Source: Scytolyngbya sp. HA4215-MV1
GTDB lineage: Bacteria; Cyanobacteriota; Cyanobacteriia; Leptolyngbyales; Leptolyngbyaceae
Assembly (NCBI GenBank): GCA_019359045.1
Contig: JAHHIA010000008.1
Coordinates: forward strand, 186,001 to 250,000
Direction of reading: 5' to 3'
DNA length: 64,000 nt
Numbering within the stretch: the stretch's first letter is position 1; every line of letters begins with the position of its first letter. Positions 1-7,935 of the stretch are shown in pieces. Both the position numbers and the translations under genes were made by a program. Under the pieces are notes generated by a model. It made no database searches, had not been told where the DNA came from, and saw only the letters and a program-made list of their open reading frames with translations.

Positions 1-626
<626 letters not shown>

Positions 627-749
627 TTATAGGGCTATTTAGAGCAGCCTACTGCAATAGAGTACTCAAAAATGATAACTTCCCTACTCAAGCTGCGCTG
701 TGTTGACGTCAATAAATGAGTCGGAAAACGAAAATTTTTCAGGGAGAAA

Positions 750-1532
750 TTATGATGACGGGGAGGTTTTGCCATCTAGTTTGCCGACTCGTAGCGGGAT
801 TGACCACTGGATCAATTGGGTTGGTTGCACGGCGTGCCAAGCTTGTTTTAGACGATCTGAGACTTGGGCAATTTGGTCTAAGCCGTTTTGCTCAATATAG
901 CGTTGGGTCGCAGACCAGGTGAAGAGGTAGCCCAGTAGATGGTCGATCGTCCACTCAATTTGCATGGACCAGGGGGGAGCGGTGATTTCGGTAAAAGGAA
1001 ATGGGATGGTTTGATAGCGTTGGTTCACCAGTTCGCGTTCGGGAGGCCAAAAGGGTTCGGTCAGGTCATGAAACGCTTGCAAAGGGATCTGGATCGATTC
1101 TGGAGCCTGAGGAATTGTGAAAAGGTCGTAACACCAGACTGCCAGGATGGCGGTGGGCTTTGCAACTCGGCGTACTTCGGTATAGAAGGCTTCCAGGTTA
1201 AACCAGTGTAAAGCTTGCCCGACGGTAATCAAATCCATCGATTGGTCGGGCAGTTGACTGGCTTCGGCAGGGGCGATCGTGTAGTGGATGCGATCGTGCG
1301 GAAAAGTTTGGGCGATTTGCTTGGCGCTGGCATCGGTGGCGTAGATTTGCTGGAAATGGGGAGCCAGACTGAGGGCAACTTGTCCATTGCCTGTGGCGCA
1401 GTCCCAAGCGTTGTCGTGATGGGGACAAAGGCTTGCCAGGTAGGTAAACAGGGTTTCGGGATAGTGGGGACGGTAGCGAGCATAATCGCCTGCCTGCTTA
1501 GAAAAGTAATCCTTAAACGATAGAGGGGTCAT
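750..1532 (-). CDS. Class I SAM-dependent methyltransferase
   Basis: This 260-residue protein has a Rossmann methyltransferase fold. Motif I is AWDCATGNGQVALSLA around residue 43, with the acidic end of strand 2 in IYATDAS. A motif IV-like stretch, MDLITVGQALHWF, follows; this HWF version is common in the Methyltransf_11/ubiE-like family that includes yeast TMT1-like enzymes. The substrate cannot be read from the sequence. Its start codon lies inside the 3' end of the upstream TetR gene (20-bp overlap), so the two are almost certainly co-transcribed and translationally coupled. The coupling suggests the methyltransferase belongs to the same stress or drug response as the divergent efflux genes, possibly modifying a small molecule. 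That link is inference from position only. Confidence 0.88.
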   Translation of the reverse strand: MTPLSFKDYFSKQAGDYARYRPHYPETLFTYLASLCPHHDNAWDCATGNGQVALSLAPHFQQIYATDASAKQIAQTFPHDRIHYTIAPAEASQLPDQSMDLITVGQALHWFNLEAFYTEVRRVAKPTAILAVWCYDLFTIPQAPESIQIPLQAFHDLTEPFWPPERELVNQRYQTIPFPFTEITAPPWSMQIEWTIDHLLGYLFTWSATQRYIEQNGLDQIAQVSDRLKQAWHAVQPTQLIQWSIPLRVGKLDGKTSPSS

Positions 1533-2199
1533 TGGGGGGCATTGCTCCGTTCAAAATGCAGTGCAAGAGTCCATCAATCAATCGTTCTTTTGCCATGGGC
1601 ATGGTGTGTTTGCCTTGCAGCAGTTCTTGTGCCAGAACAAAAGATGATAATGAGCCGAAAAAGATGCGGGCGATCGCGTCTGGATCAGCAATTTTGAGTT
1701 CTGGATGTTGTACAAAATAAGCGCCCAAGCTGGAATAGCCATACTGCAAGACGGTTCGTCCGTAAAGTTGTGCCAGTTCTGGGAAGCGTGCCGATTCTGC
1801 AATGACGAGTCGGATAAACGCGATATATTCCGGATCATCCATTTTAGCGAGAAAAGTTTCTGCTAAACGCCGCAGCACTACGCAAGGTTCTCCCTGAAAC
1901 GGCTGGGCAGGCAATTCTGACTGTAAGCGATGGATGGTGACCCGCTCAATCAACGCGGTGAATAATCCTTCTTTATCCTGAAAGTGGCTATAAATTGTTT
2001 GTTTAGAAACTCCAGCTTCGGCTGCTACCCGATCCATACTGGTGCTGGCATATCCGTGGTGTAGGAAAATTTGCAGGGCTCCCCAGAGAATCTGTTCGCG
2101 CTTATTGTTGGGGGGGCTTTCTGTGGGGATCGGGAGGGAAGAAGTGGCACGATCGCCTGCCGCATCAGAGGTCGTGGGGAAAGGGCTGGAGTCTGGCAT
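1513..2199 (-). CDS. TetR/AcrR family transcriptional regulator
   Basis: This protein of 228 residues has an N-terminal helix-turn-helix of TetR type: REQILWGALQIFLHHGY, then MDRVAAEAGVSKQTIYSHF and KEGLFTALIE. A helical ligand-binding domain follows, as usual for the family. I prefer the ATG at 2199 over a TTG 15 bases upstream because ATG fits the typical short disordered N-terminus. The gene is divergent from the HlyD-ABC efflux cassette, about 95 bases away, and a perfect 9-bp inverted repeat sits between them (2238-2262). The standard arrangement is a local repressor that is released when it binds the exported compound. The methyltransferase gene downstream overlaps its stop codon. Confidence 0.92.
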   Translation of the reverse strand: MPDSSPFPTTSDAAGDRATSSLPIPTESPPNNKREQILWGALQIFLHHGYASTSMDRVAAEAGVSKQTIYSHFQDKEGLFTALIERVTIHRLQSELPAQPFQGEPCVVLRRLAETFLAKMDDPEYIAFIRLVIAESARFPELAQLYGRTVLQYGYSSLGAYFVQHPELKIADPDAIARIFFGSLSSFVLAQELLQGKHTMPMAKERLIDGLLHCILNGAMPPNDPSIV

Positions 2200-2237
2200 G
2201 AGGAAAGCGCACAACTGTTTGTAAATATGCTTGCGTT

Positions 2238-2262
2238 ATCATACTATACCGTCTAGTATGAT
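2238..2262. promoter_or_regulatory. Predicted TetR operator and divergent promoter
   Basis: ATCATACTA and TAGTATGAT are perfect 9-bp arms separated by 7 bases (TACCGTC), centred midway between the TetR gene and the efflux operon. On the plus strand a plausible sigma-70 promoter, TTGTAA (2219-2224), 17 bases, TACTAT (2242-2247), has its -10 box inside the repeat. On the minus strand TATGAT, read from the left arm, could serve as the -10 of the regulator gene. A dimer bound here would block both directions. The repeat is seen directly; the operator role is inferred from the TetR gene next to it. Confidence 0.75.
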
Positions 2263-2293
2263 TCGCAGAAATGATCGGCATCTCCCAGTTTGT

Positions 2294-3568
2294 ATGACGC
2301 AATCGCTCTCAGATTCCCAAAAACCGGCTCCAGAATTGGATAAATCTCAGTCGGCAGAGCATCGATCGCCGCTCCGCATTCTGATCCCTCTAGCGGTGCT
2401 GGTGGTAGGAGTGGGGATTGGGATGGCTTATTTTCTCTCTCGCCCGCGAACTGATGATGTCCTGAACCTGAGTGGTCGATTGGAAGGGTATCCCACAGAT
2501 GTGGGAGCCAAAGTGGCGGGACGGGTGAACTTTGTCTCGGTGCGAGAAGGCGATAAGGTCAGCAAGGGAACTGTGATTGTGCGGCTGGATGATTCTGAGA
2601 TTCAGGCTCAATTGCAAGGGGCAACTGCTCGCCTGGTGGCTGCAAAACAGCAAGAACAGCAAGCCTTGTTTCAAATTGGGGTCGTTGCCAGCCAGATTCG
2701 GGAATCCCAATTGAATGTGCAGCAGTCGATCGGGGATGCTCAGGGCAAAATTTATCAGGCAGATGCGAATGTGGCTGCTGCTGAAGCCCAATTGGGGCAG
2801 GCTCAGGCTTTATTGAACCAATCCAAAGCCGAGTTACGACTGGCGGCTGTGAACCGTGATCGCTTTGCTCAGCTCTTGCAAGAAGGTGCGGTCACCCAAC
2901 AGCAATACGATGAGGCGCAGACCACGCTTGACACTGCCCAGGCAACTGTTGGCAGTCGGCTGGCTGCCATTACTGCTGCCAAGCGTCAGGTGAATGCCTC
3001 GCAAGGGGCGCTGGTTCAGGCACAAACCACAGAGTTTAATCCAGGGATTCGCAGTACCCAGTTAAGCGCTCTGCGGGGGCAACTCAACGTTGCCCGATCA
3101 CAACTGATGGCGGCCCAAGCGGAGGTGAAAAACGCCCAAGCAGCCCGTCAACAGATTGAATCTCAGCTTGCTTACTTAAATGTGGTCAGTCCCATTAACG
3201 GGATTGTCTTAACCCGCAGTGTGGAGCCGGGGCAGGTGGTGACCAGCGGCAAGACCCTCCTGACGGTGATCAACCCCAATGAAATCTATTTGCGTGGGTT
3301 TGTGCCTGAAGGAGAGATTGGCAAGATTCGCGTTGGGCAACCTGCCAGAGTTTTGCTGGATTCCTTTCCCAACAAGCCGTTGAATGCTCAAGTTGGGGCG
3401 ATCGACACCCAAGCTTCTTTTACCCCCGAAAACATTTACTTTCGCGAAGATCGGGTTAAGCAAGTCTTTGGCATTCGGATTCGGATTTTGGACCCTGCTG
3501 GCTATGCCAAACCCGGAATGCCCGCAGATGGCGAAATTCTGCTCGATCAGCAGGAGCAGCACAAATGA
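2294..3568 (+). CDS. HlyD/EmrA-type periplasmic adaptor of an ABC exporter
   Basis: This protein of 424 residues starts at ATG 2294 (MTQSLSDSQ). It has a short cytoplasmic tail, one membrane anchor (LRILIPLAVLVVGVGIGMAY) and a split lipoyl/barrel-sandwich domain (VGAKVAGRVNFVSVREGDKV and later NVVSPINGIVLTRSVEPGQV). A long Gln/Ala-rich alpha-helical hairpin lies between the two lipoyl halves and should reach toward an outer-membrane TolC-like channel. The gene overlaps the following ATPase gene by 4 bases (ATGA), so it heads an operon of adaptor, ATPase and two permeases resembling E. coli YbhG-YbhF-YbhS-YbhR. A longer reading from a TTG at 2231 is possible but would run through the operator, so I reject it. 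Confidence 0.93.
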   Translation: MTQSLSDSQKPAPELDKSQSAEHRSPLRILIPLAVLVVGVGIGMAYFLSRPRTDDVLNLSGRLEGYPTDVGAKVAGRVNFVSVREGDKVSKGTVIVRLDDSEIQAQLQGATARLVAAKQQEQQALFQIGVVASQIRESQLNVQQSIGDAQGKIYQADANVAAAEAQLGQAQALLNQSKAELRLAAVNRDRFAQLLQEGAVTQQQYDEAQTTLDTAQATVGSRLAAITAAKRQVNASQGALVQAQTTEFNPGIRSTQLSALRGQLNVARSQLMAAQAEVKNAQAARQQIESQLAYLNVVSPINGIVLTRSVEPGQVVTSGKTLLTVINPNEIYLRGFVPEGEIGKIRVGQPARVLLDSFPNKPLNAQVGAIDTQASFTPENIYFREDRVKQVFGIRIRILDPAGYAKPGMPADGEILLDQQEQHK

Positions 3569-5589
3569 CAGTGGTTTCCAATTCCACGCCTGCGATCGCA
3601 GAACCTAATTTTGAACGGGCAGTGGTTCAGGTCTCTGGCTTGCAAAAGCGCTATGGCAATTTAGAAGCGGTCAAGGGAATCAATTTTGCTGTCCAACCGG
3701 GCGAAATTTTTGGCTTGATTGGTCCAGATGGGGCAGGCAAAACCACCACGTTTCACATTCTGGCAGGAGTTATGGAAGCCACCTCAGGAGAGGTGCGGGT
3801 ATTGGGCAAACGACCTCGTGATGCGCGATTAGCGCTGGGTTATTTGACCCAGCAGTTTTCGCTGTATTTGGATCTCAGCATTGATGAGAATCTGCGCTAC
3901 ACGGCAGGTCTGCGAGAAGTGCCCGATCGTCTGATGCTGCAACGACGGTCAAAGTACTTGCAATTGATGGGGTTGGAAAAATTTGGCGATCGGCTGGCGG
4001 GACAACTTTCCGGCGGCATGAAACAAAAGCTGGCGCTGTGCTGTGCGCTGGTGGCACAACCGCAAATCTTGTTGTTAGATGAACCCACTACGGGGGTTGA
4101 CCCGGTTTCCCGGCGAGAGTTTTGGGATGTGCTGGCGACATTAGCCAACGAAGGGGTGACGATCGTCGTTGCCACCCCTTATTTGGACGAAGCCGAACGC
4201 TGCAACCGCATCGCCCTGATGTACGAAGGGCAAATTCAGCAAATCGGCACACTGAAACAATTACGCACCACCCTGGGGCTGCAACGGTTAGAAGTCCGCA
4301 CTCAAACGCTGGCAGCGCTGGAGTCAGCGGAGCAGATTTTGCTGAATCACCCTGAGATTGCCGATGTGCAAACTTTTGGCGATCGCTTGGATGTACTGGT
4401 CAAAGATGCCCAGTCTGGCAAAGACCAGGTCACGGTTTGGCTGGCAGAACAGCACTTGCCGATCGACGCCATCCAAATCGCCGATCCCACACTGGAAAAT
4501 GTTTTCGTCACCCGACTCCGTCAACAGGGTTCGGAGCCGCCGTTTATTTCGTTTCCTAGGGAATCAGGAGCTGGGAGTCAGGAGTTGGGAGGCAGGAGCC
4601 AGCAACGTCGTGGCTTGCCCCAATCGCCGATCCCCAATCCTCAATCCCCAAGCGGAAGTTCTGTCCCGATTGCCATTGGTGCCCAAAATTTGCAAAAAGT
4701 TTTTGGCAATTTTCAGGCTGTGAAAGGTGTGAATTTGGAGGTGCGGTATGGCGAAATCTATGGACTATTGGGTGCGAATGGAGCAGGTAAAACCACCACG
4801 ATTAAAATGCTGTGCGGTTTGTTAGAAGCCACCAGTGGCACTATGTCGCTGGCAGGGCAAACGCAGAATCTACGCAGTGGCAAATTGCGCCGCCGCATTG
4901 GCTATATGAGCCAGAAATTTACCCTCTACGATGACCTCAGTATTGTGCAAAATTTGGAGTTTTACTGTGGGGTGTATGGGGTGCCGCGCCGATCGCGGCG
5001 TCAAAAAATTGAGTGGGTGCTGGAGACCTGCGGTTTGACCGGACGCGAAAATCTAATTACGGGCACTTTGCCGGGCGGTTGGAAGCAGCGGGTTGCCTTT
5101 GGCGCTTCTGTCATGCACGAACCCGAAATTTTGTTTTTGGACGAACCCACTTCCGGTGTTGATCCGCTTGCCCGTCGTCAGTTCTGGCGTTTGATTGAAG
5201 ACTTTGCTCGTCAGGGCACTGCGGTACTGGTTACCACCCATTATCTAGAAGAAGCTGAACACTGCAATCGGATGGGTTTCATGGTGGCAGGGGAAGTGGT
5301 GACGCAAGGTTCTCCCAGCCAGATCAAAGCCGAACAACCGGGACAATTGATCGAAGTCGTGCTGGATCAGACCCAATCTGCTTCTAACCAGCTCAAGACC
5401 CATCTTGATCCCTGGCGTGTCTCTATCTTTGGCGATCGTCTGCACCTGGTGCTCGATAACCCTGATCGTGAACTCCCCCTTGTCCGCTCCACCCTGGCAG
5501 ATGCTCACCTGGACATTCAAGCGCTGCGCCCCATCCCGTTTTCGCTGGAAGATGCGTTTATTGGTATTGTTCAGCGATCGCAGAATTGA
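3565..5589 (+). CDS. ABC exporter ATPase with two fused nucleotide-binding domains (YbhF-like)
   Basis: This 674-residue protein carries two complete ATPase domains. Domain 1 has Walker A GPDGAGKT at residues 53-60, signature LSGGMKQK near 149 and Walker B ILLLDEPTTGVDP. Domain 2 has Walker A GANGAGKT near 402 and Walker B ILFLDEPTSGVDP, but its signature is LPGGWKQR instead of LSGGQ. This suggests asymmetry between the two ATP sites. The domains are joined by a Gly/Ser/Pro/Gln-rich linker (about residues 331-370), encoded by GAGTCAGGAG-type repeat DNA that is otherwise intergenic. The permease genes follow, so this one chain supplies both NBDs for a heterodimeric ABC-2 exporter in the inner membrane. 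The start ATG overlaps the stop of the adaptor gene. Confidence 0.94.
   Translation: MTVVSNSTPAIAEPNFERAVVQVSGLQKRYGNLEAVKGINFAVQPGEIFGLIGPDGAGKTTTFHILAGVMEATSGEVRVLGKRPRDARLALGYLTQQFSLYLDLSIDENLRYTAGLREVPDRLMLQRRSKYLQLMGLEKFGDRLAGQLSGGMKQKLALCCALVAQPQILLLDEPTTGVDPVSRREFWDVLATLANEGVTIVVATPYLDEAERCNRIALMYEGQIQQIGTLKQLRTTLGLQRLEVRTQTLAALESAEQILLNHPEIADVQTFGDRLDVLVKDAQSGKDQVTVWLAEQHLPIDAIQIADPTLENVFVTRLRQQGSEPPFISFPRESGAGSQELGGRSQQRRGLPQSPIPNPQSPSGSSVPIAIGAQNLQKVFGNFQAVKGVNLEVRYGEIYGLLGANGAGKTTTIKMLCGLLEATSGTMSLAGQTQNLRSGKLRRRIGYMSQKFTLYDDLSIVQNLEFYCGVYGVPRRSRRQKIEWVLETCGLTGRENLITGTLPGGWKQRVAFGASVMHEPEILFLDEPTSGVDPLARRQFWRLIEDFARQGTAVLVTTHYLEEAEHCNRMGFMVAGEVVTQGSPSQIKAEQPGQLIEVVLDQTQSASNQLKTHLDPWRVSIFGDRLHLVLDNPDRELPLVRSTLADAHLDIQALRPIPFSLEDAFIGIVQRSQN
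4561..4605 (+). repeat. GAGTCAGGAG-type dispersed repeat inside a coding region
   Basis: The stretch is a run of near-repeats of GGGAGTCAGGAGTTGGGAG. The same kind of sequence occurs at 5588-5629, 18841-18885 and 45635-45652 between genes. Here it is read in frame as the linker between the two ATPase domains. Such purine-rich repeats are commonly seen between genes in filamentous cyanobacteria. Confidence 0.8.
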
Positions 5590-5629
5590 GGAGTTGGAAG
5601 TTGGGAGTCAGGAGCCAGGAGTCAGAGTG
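5588..5629 (+). repeat. GAGTCAGGAG-type dispersed repeat, intergenic
   Basis: GGAGTTGGAAGTTGGGAGTC and GGAGCCAGGAGTCAGAGTG follow each other directly after the ATPase stop codon. This separates the ATPase gene from the first permease by about 110 bases inside an otherwise tight operon. It is related to the repeat at 4561-4605. Whether it affects expression of the permeases cannot be told from sequence. Confidence 0.75.
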
Positions 5630-5701
5630 TCCGAAAAGTGGTCCCAAGCAGAGACTGGGAACGAGAAAACGGGAATTGTTCACCCACTTCTTCACTCCAA
5701 C

Positions 5702-6808
5702 ATGAAACGTATTTGGGCACAGTGCATCAAAGAATTAGCGCAGTTTCGTCGTGATCGCTTAACCATGGCGTTGGCGATTCTTTTACCATTGGCAACATTA
5801 TTTATTTTTGGATTTGCTATCCGATTGGAAACCAAAAATATTCCGATTGTGGTGCAAGATTTTGATGTGACGCCTTTGAGTCGTTCCTACGTTGAGCGAT
5901 TATTTGCCACCAATCAGTTTCGGCCCACACCCTGGTCGGGACAAGATCCGGTGCATCAAGCCCTGGAACGGGGCATCGCTAAGGCTGCGGTGATTATTCC
6001 TCCTGATTTCGATCGGCAAATTCAATCGGGCGAATCCAGTACGGTGCAGGTGTTGATTGATGGGACAGATGCCAACAATGCACGGGTGATCCAGAACGGC
6101 ATGAAAGCCACGACCAATGCGTTTTTGAATAGTTCTGGTTTATTACCGGGAATCAGCAAAGTTATTGCCCATACTCGGCTCTGGTTTAATCCGGGGCGCA
6201 AAGAATCGCTCTATATTGTGCCGGGGGTGTTTGGTGTGATTCTTTGGATTTATCCCTCTTTGCTTACCGCGATTGCCATGGTACGAGAAAAAGAACGGGG
6301 CACGATTATTCAAGTCTATGCTTCCAGTATGAGTGCGGCGGAACTCCTACTGGGCAAAGGACTGGCTTATTTTTTTGTGGGGCTTGCCGAAGCCGTGTTT
6401 GTGATTACGATCGGTGCTTTGTGTTTTCAACTCTGGTTTGCGGGTGATCCTACCCCCCTGGTCTTTGGCACGCTGATTTTTGTCAGCAGCAGTGTTGCCT
6501 TTGGTTTGTTGATTGGTACCCGCGCCAGTAATCAGAATGCAGCGGTGCAAGCGGTGGCGACGATCGGGTTTTTAACCGCGTTGCTCCTCTCTGGCTTCAT
6601 TTACCCGCTGAGCAATATTCCGTTTCCGCTGTCGTTGATTTCCAATGTGATTCCTGCCCGTTACTATATCGAACTGAGTCGTGATGCTTTTGTGCGTGGT
6701 ACAGGGTGGCTGGGGATCTGGTATGCACCGTTAATTATTGGGGCGATCGGATTTTTCTTTTTCAACGTCGCTCGTCGAGTCCTAAGTCGAATGCAGTTGA
6801 AGGATTAG
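5702..6808 (+). CDS. ABC-2 type permease, first subunit (YbhS-like)
   Basis: This protein of 368 residues starts at ATG 5702 (MKRIWAQCIKELAQFRRDRL). The N-terminal membrane segment ALAILLPLATLFIFGFAI is followed by a large extracytoplasmic region (about residues 45-170), then five C-terminal membrane segments, the usual ABC2_membrane_3 layout. The conserved VREKERGTIIQVYASSMSA lies at the cytoplasmic coupling position. I chose this start because the upstream in-frame sequence is repeat DNA and because the KELxQFRRDR sequence is the normal beginning of the family. It is followed after 2 bases by a paralogous permease, and the two should form the heterodimeric membrane channel. Confidence 0.92.
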   Translation: MKRIWAQCIKELAQFRRDRLTMALAILLPLATLFIFGFAIRLETKNIPIVVQDFDVTPLSRSYVERLFATNQFRPTPWSGQDPVHQALERGIAKAAVIIPPDFDRQIQSGESSTVQVLIDGTDANNARVIQNGMKATTNAFLNSSGLLPGISKVIAHTRLWFNPGRKESLYIVPGVFGVILWIYPSLLTAIAMVREKERGTIIQVYASSMSAAELLLGKGLAYFFVGLAEAVFVITIGALCFQLWFAGDPTPLVFGTLIFVSSSVAFGLLIGTRASNQNAAVQAVATIGFLTALLLSGFIYPLSNIPFPLSLISNVIPARYYIELSRDAFVRGTGWLGIWYAPLIIGAIGFFFFNVARRVLSRMQLKD

Positions 6809-6810
6809 TG

Positions 6811-7935
6811 ATGAATCTTCTCCGTCGTTTGTTGGAAAGTCGCTTTTGGGCGCTGGTGATTAAAGAAATCAGTCAGATTCTAAGAAATAAGCAATTGATT
6901 TTTCTATTGTTGTTTCCACCCACGGTACAATTGCTCATTTTTGGATTTGCGTTGAATCCTGATGTGCAAAATCTGAAGTTGGGAGTGATTGATTATGCAA
7001 ATACTTATGAAAGTCGCGAGTTGATTGCGGCGTTTACCGAAAATGGTATTTTTCGGGTGGCGGATTACAGTTTTAGTCAAGAAGGATTAGGACAGCAGGT
7101 GCGGTTGGGCAAAATTACGGCAGGGTTGGTGATTCCGCCAGAGTTCGAGCGTGATTTAGATCAGGACAAAACCGCTGAAGTCCAAGTATTGGTGGATGGT
7201 GTAGATGCGAATACCGCTGGGATTGCCAGCGGGTATATCAATCAAATTATCAATCGCTTTAGCCGCAAACTTGCCAATGATGCCGTCACGCCTCCAATCC
7301 AGACTCAGAGTGTGTTTCTCTACAATCCGGGGTTGCTGAGTAGCTGGTTTTTGGTGCCTGGTGTGATGGGGTTGGTGTTGACATTGACCAGTTCACTGGT
7401 GTCTTCGACGACGGTGGTGCGAGAAAAGGATTCGGGGACGCTGGAACAGCTTTTGATGACGCCTGCTGAAGCCTGGGAGATTTTGTTGGCGAAGATTGTG
7501 CCATTATTTGTGTTGCTATTAGGCGATGTGTTGCTGGCGTTGAGTCTGGCACGTTTGGTTTTTCGGATTCCGTTTCGAGGCAGCTTTGTATTGTTTATGG
7601 GGTTGGCAGGGCTTTATATTTGTGTGGGGATTGGCATTGGCATTATGCTGGCGACGATCGCTCGCAATCAACAACAAGTGGTACTTACTTCTTTCTTCAT
7701 TAATCTACCGATGATTCAACTTTCGGGGGCGATCGCCCCCATCGAAAGTATGCCAGAGATTTTCCAACATCTGTCGTTTTTGAACCCTCTGCGGCATTTT
7801 GTTGCCATTATTCGTGGAATTTTGCTCAAAGGGGCGGGACTGGGTGAACTCTGGTTGAATGTATTGGCGTTAGCAATATTTGCGATCGTGTTATTGGGGG
7901 TGAGCGCCAATCGATTTCGCAGTCAGTTGAGTTAA
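6811..7935 (+). CDS. ABC-2 type permease, second subunit (YbhR-like)
   Basis: This protein of 374 residues starts at ATG 6811, two bases after the stop of the first permease. It is clearly paralogous to that gene: an N-terminal KEISQILRNKQL followed by a membrane segment, a soluble extracytoplasmic domain, the coupling motif VREKDSGTLEQLLMTP and five closing membrane segments. Because the two permeases differ throughout, the transporter is a heterodimer driven by one tandem ATPase chain. Its stop codon overlaps the stop of the convergent c-di-GMP gene by three bases, leaving no room for a terminator between them. Confidence 0.92.
   Translation: MNLLRRLLESRFWALVIKEISQILRNKQLIFLLLFPPTVQLLIFGFALNPDVQNLKLGVIDYANTYESRELIAAFTENGIFRVADYSFSQEGLGQQVRLGKITAGLVIPPEFERDLDQDKTAEVQVLVDGVDANTAGIASGYINQIINRFSRKLANDAVTPPIQTQSVFLYNPGLLSSWFLVPGVMGLVLTLTSSLVSSTTVVREKDSGTLEQLLMTPAEAWEILLAKIVPLFVLLLGDVLLALSLARLVFRIPFRGSFVLFMGLAGLYICVGIGIGIMLATIARNQQQVVLTSFFINLPMIQLSGAIAPIESMPEIFQHLSFLNPLRHFVAIIRGILLKGAGLGELWLNVLALAIFAIVLLGVSANRFRSQLS

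Noticed and set aside
2231-2293. Upstream TTG start for the HlyD-family adaptor
   Set aside because: It would translate through the operator palindrome; the ATG at 2294 gives a normal N-terminus.
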